The notes below the pieces were generated by a model. The model did no database searches. It had not been told where the DNA came from and saw only the letters and a program-made list of their open reading frames with translations. Positions 8,402 to 16,500 of a stretch of 64,000 nucleotides of DNA are shown here, piece after piece. This stretch comes from an uncultured Lachnospiraceae bacterium (lineage in GTDB: Bacteria; Bacillota; Clostridia; Lachnospirales; Lachnospiraceae), in NCBI GenBank assembly GCA_910579505.1, contig CAJTTZ010000004.1, positions 1 through 64,000 of the forward strand, written 5' to 3'. A program made the position numbers and the translations under genes. Every line of letters begins with the position of its first letter. The stretch's first letter is position 1.

Positions 8402-9475
8402 ATGGTGCGAAAAAAGAAAAAAACAGCCCTTCCTTTTTTATTCTGCATAGGAATCGTCCTTCTGATTATTGTAGCTGCAGCATTGGTTCTGTTCCGAAAT
8501 GAACTGCATTCCCTGCTATCTTTAAAAAAGGTCGATGCATACGGCATGTATCAAATGACATATTACGGCGATTACGGCTTTGACGAATTTCTGGAAACCG
8601 GCGCCAAAAGCGATGCAGATATCGAAGCCTTTGTCACAAAACGGCTGTTGAAAGGGCTGCCAATAGATTTAGGGGTTACGGGGGACGGCTGTACTGCCTT
8701 TGTTGTAAAAAATGCGGACGACGAAATTTTATTTGGAAGGAACTTCGATTTCTTATATGCGCCATCCCTGCAGCTCTACACCGCACCCGAAAACGGTTAC
8801 GCGTCGGTTTCCACCGTCAATCTGGCCTTTGCCGGATATGCGGAGGACAACTTGCCGGACGGTTCCCTCTTTGATCGTTTCCTGACGTTAGCTGCACCAT
8901 TTCTTCCTTTTGACGGGATGAATGAAAGGGGTCTTGCGATTGCCCTGCTCGCAGTGCCGGAAGCGGACGTTCCCTATGATTCGGATCAAGTAACGCTAAA
9001 TACCACCACGACAATCCGTCTTGTGCTTGACAAGGCGGCTACCGTAGAAGAAGCCATCAAATTGTTAAAGCAATACAATATCTACTTTTCCGGGGGAATC
9101 AAATGTCATTATCTGATCGCTGATGCGAGCGGACGTTCCGTCATTGTAGAATATGTCAACAAAGAGCTTTGTGTTGTGGAAGCGGATGCCGCATACCAAA
9201 TAGCTTCCAATTTTATCGCGTATGATGGATTAAATATCGGAGAAGGCTTTACGGAATTTGAACGCTATGATACGGTGCAGAATGCAATAAAAGCAAATGA
9301 CGGCATGCTTGAAGAACGTCAGGCAGTTCAACTGCTGTCCGAAGTCGGCGTTTTTAACGGTGACACGGACAAGCTGCAATGGAGCGTTCTCTACAATCTC
9401 ACAACCGGTAATGGAAAGATTTTTGCACATCGGAAAACCGATCACATCATGGAATTTTATCTGCCTGTCAATTAG
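8402..9475 (+). CDS. Membrane-anchored choloylglycine hydrolase / penicillin acylase-like (Ntn) enzyme
   Basis: 357 residues. A hydrophobic helix at about 10-31 follows a Lys-rich start, so the enzyme should be tethered with its catalytic part outside. The catalytic signature of linear amide C-N hydrolases is present: Cys97 in GDGCTAF, Arg113 in FGRNFDF (16 later) and Asp116 (19 later). This is the same spacing as Cys2, Arg18 and Asp21 of bile salt hydrolases when counted from the initiator Met. NERGL (about 170-174) and HYLIADASGRSVIVEY fit the family. In these Ntn enzymes the Cys must become the N-terminus, so removal of a 96-residue propeptide is implied. The substrate could be a conjugated bile acid, an acyl-homoserine lactone or another amide; the sequence does not decide. 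Confidence 0.82.
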   Translation: MVRKKKKTALPFLFCIGIVLLIIVAAALVLFRNELHSLLSLKKVDAYGMYQMTYYGDYGFDEFLETGAKSDADIEAFVTKRLLKGLPIDLGVTGDGCTAFVVKNADDEILFGRNFDFLYAPSLQLYTAPENGYASVSTVNLAFAGYAEDNLPDGSLFDRFLTLAAPFLPFDGMNERGLAIALLAVPEADVPYDSDQVTLNTTTTIRLVLDKAATVEEAIKLLKQYNIYFSGGIKCHYLIADASGRSVIVEYVNKELCVVEADAAYQIASNFIAYDGLNIGEGFTEFERYDTVQNAIKANDGMLEERQAVQLLSEVGVFNGDTDKLQWSVLYNLTTGNGKIFAHRKTDHIMEFYLPVN

Positions 9476-10218
9476 CGCTGCGCTGCCGATGCCAGCTCCT
9501 TCACCACCTCCCCGGCGATGATGAGTCCCGCCACGGAAGGGACGAAAGCGACGCTGCCGGGCGTCTGGCGGCGCACTACATTGCTTTCCCCGCCTTCTGC
9601 AGTCTGACCCGCCCCATATTCCTTTGCCGGAACAATCGGTTTTTCCTCAGAATACACCACTTTCAAGTGCTCCACATTCCTCTTCTTCAATTCCCTGCGC
9701 ATCACCCTTGCCAGAGGGCACACCTTTGTCTCATAGATATCCGCCACGCGAAAAGCCGTGGCATCCAGCTTGTTACCCGCCCCCATGCTGCTGATAACCG
9801 GCACACCCGCATCTTTCGCGCGCATCACCAGCTCGATCTTCGCCGTCACGGTGTCCACCGCGTCCACCACATAATCATACTCTGCAAAGGGAAAGCTGTC
9901 CGCATTTTCCGGCAGGAAAAAACAGGGGTAAACCCGCACCTGCGCCTCCGGGTTGATGGAGAGAATCCGCTCCCGCATCACATCCGTTTTCTCCCTTCCC
10001 ACCGTTTCGCGCGTGGCGATGATCTGCCGGTTGATATTCGAGACCGCCACCTTGTCCTTGTCGATCAGGTCAAGGGCGCCCACGCCGCTTCGCGCAAGCG
10101 CCTCGCACACATAGCCGCCCACGCCGCCCACGCCGAAGACCGCCACTCTGGAGCGGGCGAGCCTGTCCATCGCGTCTGCACCCAAAAGCATTTCTGTCCT
10201 GCCAAATTCTTCCCGCAT
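9472..10218 (-). CDS. tcdA: tRNA threonylcarbamoyladenosine dehydratase (TcdA, ThiF/E1-like)
   Basis: 248 residues from the ATG at 10218, preceded by GAGGGA. The Rossmann ATP-binding motif GVGGVGGYVCEALARSG lies at about 24-40. The catalytic segment CPLARVMRRELKKRNV is characteristic of TcdA, which uses ATP to cyclise t6A at position 37 of ANN-decoding tRNAs. NINRQIIATRETVGREK also fits. The gene converges on the upstream hydrolase gene and the two reading frames share four bases (TTAG, 9472-9475). Single gene, probably with its own promoter. Confidence 0.88.
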   Translation of the reverse strand: MREEFGRTEMLLGADAMDRLARSRVAVFGVGGVGGYVCEALARSGVGALDLIDKDKVAVSNINRQIIATRETVGREKTDVMRERILSINPEAQVRVYPCFFLPENADSFPFAEYDYVVDAVDTVTAKIELVMRAKDAGVPVISSMGAGNKLDATAFRVADIYETKVCPLARVMRRELKKRNVEHLKVVYSEEKPIVPAKEYGAGQTAEGGESNVVRRQTPGSVAFVPSVAGLIIAGEVVKELASAAQR

Positions 10219-10322
10219 CAAGTTCCCTCTTTTCTGTCTGACCGTTCGTGAAACGATCATCTGCCGCTACCTGTTTCAACGCCCTTTAAAGCCACGCAGC
10301 CGGTCAAAACTCTACCATCATG

Positions 10323-11681
10323 TCAGATATTTTCCTCTCGTTTCAGCCTCCGATAAAGTGTCACATACATCGTCACAAAACAAGCCAGCCCGCCAATGGC
10401 ATTGGAGACAGGCTCCGCCAGAAACACCCCGTCCACGCCGAACCCGATTTTCGGCAGAAGCACTGTAAGCGGCGCCACGATCACTGCCTTGCGAAGCAGG
10501 GAGAAAAAAATCGCGTGGCGGGAATCTCCCAGCGCCGTGAACGCGGACTGCCCCGTAAACTGAAACGCCATAAAGAAGAAGCCGAAGAAATACAGACGCA
10601 TGGCGCCTGCACCCGCCTCAATCATGGCGGCGTCCTCCGTAAATATGGAGAGCAGCAGATGCGGCGACAGGATCACCAGAAGCCACGCAAACAGCGTATA
10701 CCCGATTCCCAGCGCGGCGGTAAAGCGAATCCCCTGCCTGACTCTTCCGTATGCTTTCGCGCCGTAATTATATCCAAGCACCGGCTGCGCGCCGCTTGTG
10801 ATGCCGCTAACCGGCAATGCAAGAATTTCTCTGGTGGAATTGATCACCGTCATCACGCCCACATAGAGATCGCCGCCGTAAATCTTAAGCGTCGCATTGC
10901 ACACCACCTGCACCAGGCAGTTCGTCCCCTGCATGATAAACCCGGACATGCCAAGCGCCATGATCTCCTTCGCCAGTTTTCTGTCCACCCGCAGATCCGC
11001 CTTCTTTATGGGAAGCAGTGCCTTTTTCCCTGTCAGGAACCATAGCACCCAGATACAGGAAACCGCCTGACTGATCACCGTGGCAAGGGCCGCGCCGCCC
11101 ACGCCCATATGCAGCCCGAAGATAAAAACCGGGTCCAGAACCAGATTCAGCAGGGCGCCCAGAAGCGTCGTCATCATGCCCATGCGGGGAAATCCCTGCG
11201 CGTTGATAAAGCCGTTTAATCCCGTTGCCAGCATGGTAAAGGTTGTGCCCCACAGATAAATTTTCAGATAAGCATCCGCATACAGGTAGGAGGCGTCGCT
11301 TGCACCAAACAGATAAAGCACCGGTCTGCGAAACAGGTAGCAGAAGAAAAACATCAACACAGACGTGCCGAGCAGGAGCGAAAAGGTATTGCCGAGGATT
11401 TTCCCCGCCCGCTCTTCCTGCCCCGCTCCCCTGGCAATCGAAAAAAGCGGCGTGCCGCCCGTCCCGAACAGGAAGGTGAGCGCCGCGATCAGGGTCGTCA
11501 GCGGAAACACCAGACCGATACCCGTCAGCGCCATGCTGTCCGCACCCGGCAGATGCCCGATGTAGATGCGGTCAACCACATTATATAAGAGCTGTACAAG
11601 CTGTGCCAGAATCAGGGGAATGGACTGCGCGACAATATTCTGCCAGACCTTGCCCTGCGAAAAGTCAGTCGTCTTCTGCAT
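10323..11681 (-). CDS. MATE family efflux transporter
   Basis: 452 residues from the ATG at 11681, which follows GAGGAA by 8 bases; a further ATG at 11705 overlaps the upstream stop codon. Twelve hydrophobic segments are evident. The sequence opens like DinF/NorM-type MATE proteins (IPLILAQLVQLLYNVVDRIY), with GTGGTPLFSIARGAG in the first half and its counterpart SGAQPVLGYNYGAKAY in the second. MATE transporters export drugs and other organic compounds by sodium or proton antiport. The gene lies 20 bases behind the 505-residue hypothetical gene and is probably in its transcript. Confidence 0.9.
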   Translation of the reverse strand: MQKTTDFSQGKVWQNIVAQSIPLILAQLVQLLYNVVDRIYIGHLPGADSMALTGIGLVFPLTTLIAALTFLFGTGGTPLFSIARGAGQEERAGKILGNTFSLLLGTSVLMFFFCYLFRRPVLYLFGASDASYLYADAYLKIYLWGTTFTMLATGLNGFINAQGFPRMGMMTTLLGALLNLVLDPVFIFGLHMGVGGAALATVISQAVSCIWVLWFLTGKKALLPIKKADLRVDRKLAKEIMALGMSGFIMQGTNCLVQVVCNATLKIYGGDLYVGVMTVINSTREILALPVSGITSGAQPVLGYNYGAKAYGRVRQGIRFTAALGIGYTLFAWLLVILSPHLLLSIFTEDAAMIEAGAGAMRLYFFGFFFMAFQFTGQSAFTALGDSRHAIFFSLLRKAVIVAPLTVLLPKIGFGVDGVFLAEPVSNAIGGLACFVTMYVTLYRRLKREENI

Positions 11682-11701
11682 GATATGTTCCTCTTTTTCA
11701 G

Positions 11702-13219
11702 TCAATCGGCTCTGTCATACGCAATCATCCGCACATAGGCGCCGCCTCCGCCACCACCGCCCCAATCCAATATCAAGTGGTATTGCGGCTCCATATGGTC
11801 TCCTTCATATAGGTAATATGCGTCGACCGCGCCGTGCGTGATATAGCTTTCCTGATAAATAAGCCTGCCCCGTTCGTCATAATCGCCGGACTTCGTCTGA
11901 CTGGTGCTGCCAAAGAATTTTGGGTAATGCTGATATTCTCTATGATACAGCGTCCCGTCATCGCGGTAGATATAATCCATAGAGAGCAGACTTACTTCCA
12001 TCGGCACCCTATCGACCAGATCCATTCCCCTCGCTTCAAAGAAAGATAAGCCGCCATCATCTGTATACTCGTAAATTTCTCTGTAGCCCGACGCAGATTT
12101 ACTGACATCATCTCCGAAAACAGTCCGCTTGGAAAACCCGTCCTGAGGTTCCCATATCCCGGTCTCCACCTCCTCAAATACAAACCCGTCACGGGTGGCT
12201 CTTTTTTCCAGTTTGTCATTAAAACTGTAATAATATCGGATACCGCAGCCCCGTCCTGCCTGCGGGTCGAAATATAACTCCATGATCAGATTGTGAAACC
12301 TGTCATAATACTCGTAAAACGGTTCTGCCGCCGCGAAACCGTAAACTGCAAGAAACGCCTCCTTATCCTCATACTCTGCCAGCTCCAGATATTCATTGTA
12401 AATCCAAATCGGACTGTCGCCGTCATTCCAAAATTTTTTAAGCCCTTCCCAAAACAAATACTGATAATATTTCTCATTCTTCAACTCACCGGTATCATAT
12501 CTGGTCACGTTCCCCGTGTAGATATCCTGTTCTTCCAGACAGTCGCGGATACAAAGGCTTTCTTCTCCCGTCTCTGCATCCCCTCGCACCGTCCACCTGC
12601 GCAGCTCCACCAATTCCCGAGTCCTCTCATTGATTCTGTAAATCGCCTTGGTTTCCACATTTTTTTCTGCACGATCCCCCTCCACGCCGCATACCAAAAA
12701 CGCCTCGTCCCTGAGAGAACCCTCCTGATACCACGGGATCGCCACGGGTTCCTCCACAAATCTCTGCTTCCCGCTGTCCCACTGATAACAAAGTCCATCT
12801 GCCCCCGTCTCCTGCGCGTCCGCCGGATAGACAACCATGTCCTTGTTATAATAATGGTCAAAGAACGCATCAAATCGAAGAACCACTTCTTCTGTGACAA
12901 TGCCGCAGAAAAATTCCTGTAATAACTGTCCGTTCTCGTCATACATACAAAACTTCCGCTCTGCCGGATTCCCGTCCTGCGCCTCCTCTTCGCCGCTCTC
13001 CCGCAGGATTAACAGCCAGCCTTTCTCTTTCCTTGAAAAGGGATAGTCAACCGCCGTTTCCGTCTGCTCTACATCTGCCCGGTCCCGCCGCGCAGAAAAC
13101 CCCCACAGCAAAAGCGCCCCGATAAACATGCCTGCTATGAAGATAAAGAAATATCTCATTCTTATAAAAACCTTTGTCTGCATCGCCCAAAATTCTTTCC
13201 AAATATATTTCGCTCTCAT
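11702..13219 (-). CDS. Large membrane-anchored hypothetical protein
   Basis: Up to 505 residues. A signal-anchor helix (MRYFFIFIAGMFIGALLLWG) starts at residue 21, so one of the internal ATGs at 13183 or 13159 may be the true start; none has a good ribosome site. The outer part is rich in Tyr, Asp and Glu with short repeats of the form YDTGELKNEKYY, YRDDGTLYHREY and YDERGRLIYQESY, like RHS/YD or MORN-type units that build beta hairpins. It ends with a run of seven glycines (DWGGGGGGGAYVRM). I do not recognise the family. It precedes the MATE gene in the same direction. Confidence 0.65.
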   Translation of the reverse strand: MRAKYIWKEFWAMQTKVFIRMRYFFIFIAGMFIGALLLWGFSARRDRADVEQTETAVDYPFSRKEKGWLLILRESGEEEAQDGNPAERKFCMYDENGQLLQEFFCGIVTEEVVLRFDAFFDHYYNKDMVVYPADAQETGADGLCYQWDSGKQRFVEEPVAIPWYQEGSLRDEAFLVCGVEGDRAEKNVETKAIYRINERTRELVELRRWTVRGDAETGEESLCIRDCLEEQDIYTGNVTRYDTGELKNEKYYQYLFWEGLKKFWNDGDSPIWIYNEYLELAEYEDKEAFLAVYGFAAAEPFYEYYDRFHNLIMELYFDPQAGRGCGIRYYYSFNDKLEKRATRDGFVFEEVETGIWEPQDGFSKRTVFGDDVSKSASGYREIYEYTDDGGLSFFEARGMDLVDRVPMEVSLLSMDYIYRDDGTLYHREYQHYPKFFGSTSQTKSGDYDERGRLIYQESYITHGAVDAYYLYEGDHMEPQYHLILDWGGGGGGGAYVRMIAYDRAD

Positions 13220-13221
13220 TT

Positions 13222-13240
13222 CTATTTTATGATATAATAG
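13222..13240. promoter_or_regulatory. Near-palindromic divergent -10 region
   Basis: This 19-base block is palindromic except for three positions. On the plus strand it contains the extended -10 TGATATAAT (13230-13238). On the minus strand it gives TATTATAT and TATCAT just upstream of the 505-residue gene. It could serve both directions. Confidence 0.45.
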
Positions 13241-13264
13241 ACGCAGGCTCGGCAGCTTGCGTCA

Positions 13265-13287
13265 CAAGAATTACTATGTAATTCTTG
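13265..13287 (+). promoter_or_regulatory. Perfect 10-bp inverted repeat upstream of flavodiiron gene
   Basis: CAAGAATTAC (13265-13274), loop TAT, GTAATTCTTG (13278-13287). It lies between two TGATATAAT elements, about 50-70 bases upstream of the start expected from the second one. As DNA it could bind a dimeric regulator; as RNA from the first promoter it would form a stable hairpin. Confidence 0.6.
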
Positions 13288-13321
13288 TTGACATTTTCAT
13301 GGATTACAGCTTCTGAGATTA

Positions 13322-13330
13322 TGATATAAT
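13322..13330 (+). promoter_or_regulatory. Extended -10 promoter of flavodiiron gene
   Basis: TGATATAAT, a perfect extended -10 hexamer, sits 38 bases before the start codon; a good -35 is missing (GATTAC at the right distance). An AAGGAG site follows at about 13356. Confidence 0.65.
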
Positions 13331-13368
13331 TTTCTGGGAAGAAAATCAAACGAAAAGGAGATCTCACA

Positions 13369-14526
13369 ATGCAAATCACAAACGACATTCATTACATAGG
13401 CGTAAACGACCACGACATCGACCTCTTCGAGGGACAATATATTGTAGAAAACGGCATGGCATACAATTCCTATGTCATCATGGACGAGAAGATCGCCGTG
13501 ATGGACACGGTGGACACAAACTTTGAGGAAGAGTGGCTGGGAAATTTGAAAAGCGTTTTGGGCAGCCGCATCCCGGACTACCTGATCGTGCAGCATATGG
13601 AGCCCGACCACTCCGCCAGCATAGACGCTTTTGTCAAGGCTTACCCGGAGACGGTGATCGTGGCGTCCGCGCCCGCTTTCACCATGATGAAACAGTTTTT
13701 CGGCACGGACTACGCCGACAAGCGGCAGATCATCAAGGAGGGCGATTCCCTTTCCCTTGGCGCGCACACTTTACAGTTTGTCGCCGCGCCGATGGTGCAC
13801 TGGCCTGAGGTCATGGTCACCTATGACGCAAAGGACAAGGTGCTCTTCTCCGCAGACGGCTTCGGCAAATTCGGCGCCCTCGACGCGGATGAGGACTGGG
13901 CATGCGAAGCGCGCCGCTACTACTTCGGTATCGTGGGCAAATACGGCATGCAGGTGCAGAACCTTCTGAAAAAGGCGGCGGCACTCGACATCCAGATCAT
14001 CTGTCCGCTGCACGGCCCTGTCCTGAAAGAAAATCTGGAATATTATGTAAACTTATATCAGACATGGTCCTCCTACGGCGTGGAGTCGGAGGGCATTATG
14101 ATCGCCTACACTTCCGTCTACGGAAATACCAAGAAGGCGGCTGAACTGTTGGCTGAAAAACTGACCGAAAAAGGCTGCCCGAAGGTGGTTGTCGCGGACC
14201 TTGCAAGGGAGGATATGGCGGAGTGTGTGGAGGACGCGTTCCGATACGGCAAGCTGGTGCTCGCCACCACCACCTACAATACGGAAATGTTCCCCTTTAT
14301 GCGGGAGTTTATCGACGAGCTGATCTCCCACAACTACCAGAAGCGCACCATCGCCCTGATGGAGAACGGCTCCTGGGCGCCCATGGCGGCAAAGGCTATG
14401 CGTGCCAGATTAGAGGGCTGTAAGGATATCACTTACACGGAAAACACAGTACAGATCCGCTCCGCCCTGACGGATGAAAATACGGCACAGATCGAGGCGC
14501 TTGCAGACGAGCTGATGGCGAAATAA
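13369..14526 (+). CDS. FprA family A-type flavodiiron protein
   Basis: 385 residues: metallo-beta-lactamase-like diiron domain (1-235) followed by a flavodoxin domain (240-385). The diiron ligands are visible as HMEPDH (His76, Glu78, Asp80, His81), His144 in HWPEVM, Asp163 and His215 in LHGPV. The FMN phosphate loop is TSVYGNT (248-254). Such cytoplasmic enzymes reduce oxygen to water or nitric oxide to nitrous oxide, and protect anaerobes. AAGGAG precedes the ATG. The gene stands alone, with a structured upstream region and a hairpin with a T run downstream. Confidence 0.93.
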   Translation: MQITNDIHYIGVNDHDIDLFEGQYIVENGMAYNSYVIMDEKIAVMDTVDTNFEEEWLGNLKSVLGSRIPDYLIVQHMEPDHSASIDAFVKAYPETVIVASAPAFTMMKQFFGTDYADKRQIIKEGDSLSLGAHTLQFVAAPMVHWPEVMVTYDAKDKVLFSADGFGKFGALDADEDWACEARRYYFGIVGKYGMQVQNLLKKAAALDIQIICPLHGPVLKENLEYYVNLYQTWSSYGVESEGIMIAYTSVYGNTKKAAELLAEKLTEKGCPKVVVADLAREDMAECVEDAFRYGKLVLATTTYNTEMFPFMREFIDELISHNYQKRTIALMENGSWAPMAAKAMRARLEGCKDITYTENTVQIRSALTDENTAQIEALADELMAK

Positions 14527-14568
14527 GAATCGCCGCTGTCATCCGCTTACCACATCCTGTTCAAATGG

Positions 14569-14640
14569 CAGCCGGAAGTCCGCCGCAAAAGCGGCATAGA
14601 GACTCCCGTACTGCCGGCTGGGCAGGATTTTCTTTTTTCT
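14569..14640 (+). terminator. Probable terminator of flavodiiron gene
   Basis: A bulged long stem: CAGCCGG (14569-14575) with CCGGCTG (14614-14620), AGTC with GACT, and GCCGC-AAAA-GCGGC at the top, followed by GGCAGGATTTTCTTTTTT. The T run is a few bases further from the stem than in a textbook terminator. Confidence 0.5.
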
Positions 14641-14690
14641 CCCCGCCGCTTTACTCCGCACAATGGACGGCGGCATCCTCTCTTATAGGG

Positions 14691-15734
14691 TTACTTCCTG
14701 ATATCCGCAACCGCCTCCTCGTCCACGGCAAATTCCACCAGTCCCATATACCCCGGAGCGACCTCGTACTCGTCAAAGCAGATCACAATCTGCCCTTCCT
14801 CGTTCAAATAAAAGTTCTGGTCTTCCTTTATCGCCTCAAAGTCCTCTATGATCTCATCCTCCGAATCTATCCAGTACATTTTCGATTCGTCCGCACGCAT
14901 CTCATCCCGCATCTGCTCTTTGATATTTTCACTGATCGGGGTGATATAATCTGCGCCCTCCTTGAAGAGATTCTTCAGGGAAGCAATCTCGCCCGTCGTC
15001 TTGTCTATGTGATAATAGTATTGGTACTGGAAGCCGCTTGCCGCAATCTCGGTCACATCAATCCGCAGGGTAAACCATGTGTCCGTATCCGTCACCACCT
15101 CGTGATCCGCATAAATACTGCCATGACCTTCCCCCTGTTCCACCTGTTCCTCGAATCTGGCAATCAGGCGGTCCGTCATCTCCTCAATGCTTTCGTTGAT
15201 CGTCTGAATCGAGCCTTCCAGCTTGCCTTCTTCCCGCAATGCTTCTCCCGTCTCAGCGCCATCCGCCCCGACTGTCTTCTCCCCGGTTCCTGCCGCATCT
15301 GCGCCGTTCGTCCCGGCTATCGGTTCCCCGGTTCCTGCCGTTCCCACGCCGTCCGTCCCGACTGCCGTTTCCCCGTTACCCTGCTCCAACTTCACTTCCT
15401 GTATATCCGCCGAATAATCCTCGCTCTCAAACTGATAATTGCGAATGGTCACCGCTTTGATCACGCTCCCCAGAATAGGAATCTGCTCCATGGCATACGC
15501 CGCCTTGGCAGATGTATTCGGTACGACCACAAGCGCAATCACCGCCGCTGCCGCTGCCCACCCTGCCGTTCTCACGATCTTTTTCCTACTCTTTTCCTTT
15601 CCGTTTTCGCAAAGGATTCCCTCCCTTTTCATAAACTCTGTCAAACGACTCTTCTCTTCCCGGGTCAGCTCTTCCCTATCCTTTAAAAGCTCCTTCGAAT
15701 CAATGTCATTACACATTTCATATATTCTGGACAT
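14691..15734 (-). CDS. Anti-sigma factor, RsiV-like (DUF3298-type C-terminus)
   Basis: 347 residues. The cytoplasmic head (1-50) is charged and begins MSRIYEMCNDI; a transmembrane helix at about 53-71 follows (GWAAAAAVIALVVV). The outer part begins with a strand-rich region, has a Gly/Thr/Ala-rich repetitive linker (about 115-160) and ends with FYLNEEGQIVICFDEYEVAP, which matches the DUF3298 domain of RsiV-type anti-sigma factors. In Bacillus RsiV this outer domain senses lysozyme and is cut to free the sigma factor. The start codon is 3 bases behind the sigma gene's stop, so the two are coupled. The match to RsiV is by motif; the signal sensed here is unknown. Confidence 0.8.
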   Translation of the reverse strand: MSRIYEMCNDIDSKELLKDREELTREEKSRLTEFMKREGILCENGKEKSRKKIVRTAGWAAAAAVIALVVVPNTSAKAAYAMEQIPILGSVIKAVTIRNYQFESEDYSADIQEVKLEQGNGETAVGTDGVGTAGTGEPIAGTNGADAAGTGEKTVGADGAETGEALREEGKLEGSIQTINESIEEMTDRLIARFEEQVEQGEGHGSIYADHEVVTDTDTWFTLRIDVTEIAASGFQYQYYYHIDKTTGEIASLKNLFKEGADYITPISENIKEQMRDEMRADESKMYWIDSEDEIIEDFEAIKEDQNFYLNEEGQIVICFDEYEVAPGYMGLVEFAVDEEAVADIRK

Positions 15735-15737
15735 CTC

Positions 15738-16286
15738 CTACACCTCACTTTCTGCAATGGTTCGCCGCAGATACTTCTTCCCTCTGCTGATTCGCCCATA
15801 AATGACCGTCTTACTCATGTTCATCCGACGTGCCACCTCGTCCATGGACAGTTCCTCCAGATAGACCAGCCGGAAGATTTCGGCGTCCTCATCCTTCAGA
15901 TAGGAGAGTATCTGAGAGGCTTCCTCCTCGTATTCCCGCCGCAAAAACTCCCGCTGTGCCGCCTCGTCCTCCCAGTCCGGCATCTGCTCCACCAGGTCTT
16001 CCCGTGACGAATCAATATACTTTCGCACATAGGTCAGCGCCTTAAACCGGCACACCCCGGCAAGCCAGTTCTGAAATTCCGAACGTTTCGGATCAAAGCT
16101 GTCAATGTGATCCCACACGGCTAACAGCGTGTCGTTCATACAGTCGTCCCACAGATGCGGGAGCGTCCCCATCTGCCTTTTGACAACGGTTTTTAAGACC
16201 CAGCCGTAATGGTCTATGACATAATACAATGCCTGTTCGTCTCTCTTTTTCAGCTGCCTGACAAAATTTCTTTCATTGATCTCCAC
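15738..16286 (-). CDS. ECF-type RNA polymerase sigma factor
   Basis: 182 residues from a GTG at 16286, chosen because AAGGTGG lies 8 bases upstream; the frame stays open to 16349. Region 2 is FVRQLKKRDEQALYYVIDHY through WDDCMNDTLLAVW and FDPKRSEFQNWLAGVCRFKA; region 4 with its helix-turn-helix is LEELSMDEVARRMNMSKTVI. The protein directs RNA polymerase to a stress regulon and is held inactive by the coupled anti-sigma factor downstream. Short, two-domain architecture is normal for the ECF group. A bidirectional terminator-like hairpin separates it from the HAD gene upstream. Confidence 0.88.
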   Translation of the reverse strand: MEINERNFVRQLKKRDEQALYYVIDHYGWVLKTVVKRQMGTLPHLWDDCMNDTLLAVWDHIDSFDPKRSEFQNWLAGVCRFKALTYVRKYIDSSREDLVEQMPDWEDEAAQREFLRREYEEEASQILSYLKDEDAEIFRLVYLEELSMDEVARRMNMSKTVIYGRISRGKKYLRRTIAESEV

Positions 16287-16368
16287 TGTGACCACCACCT
16301 TATCTGCTTTGTTACCTATAATTCGCAGCCAAAATGATTTTTCTGACACAAACTAAAAATATTGCAAA

Positions 16369-16404
16369 AATACCCACCGACTGCCTAAACAGCCACTGGG
16401 TATT
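16369..16404 (-). terminator. Terminator after HAD phosphatase gene (bidirectional form)
   Basis: AATACCCA (16369-16376) pairs with TGGGTATT (16397-16404); on the minus strand the stem runs straight into a run of T residues (GGGTATTTTTGCAATATTTTT). On the plus strand CTCATTTTT follows. Confidence 0.75.
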
Positions 16405-16500
16405 CTCATTTTTGCCTTCCTATTCACCCGGCCTTCAGACCAAGGCTGAAAGCTTTTCTCTCACTCTACCGTCATGATTTTGCATCGCGGAATCTCAAAT

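Noticed and set aside
13288..13330. TTGACA at 13288 as -35 for the TATAAT at 13325
   Set aside because: The spacing is 31 bases, far beyond 16-18; the -10 is an extended type that does not need it.
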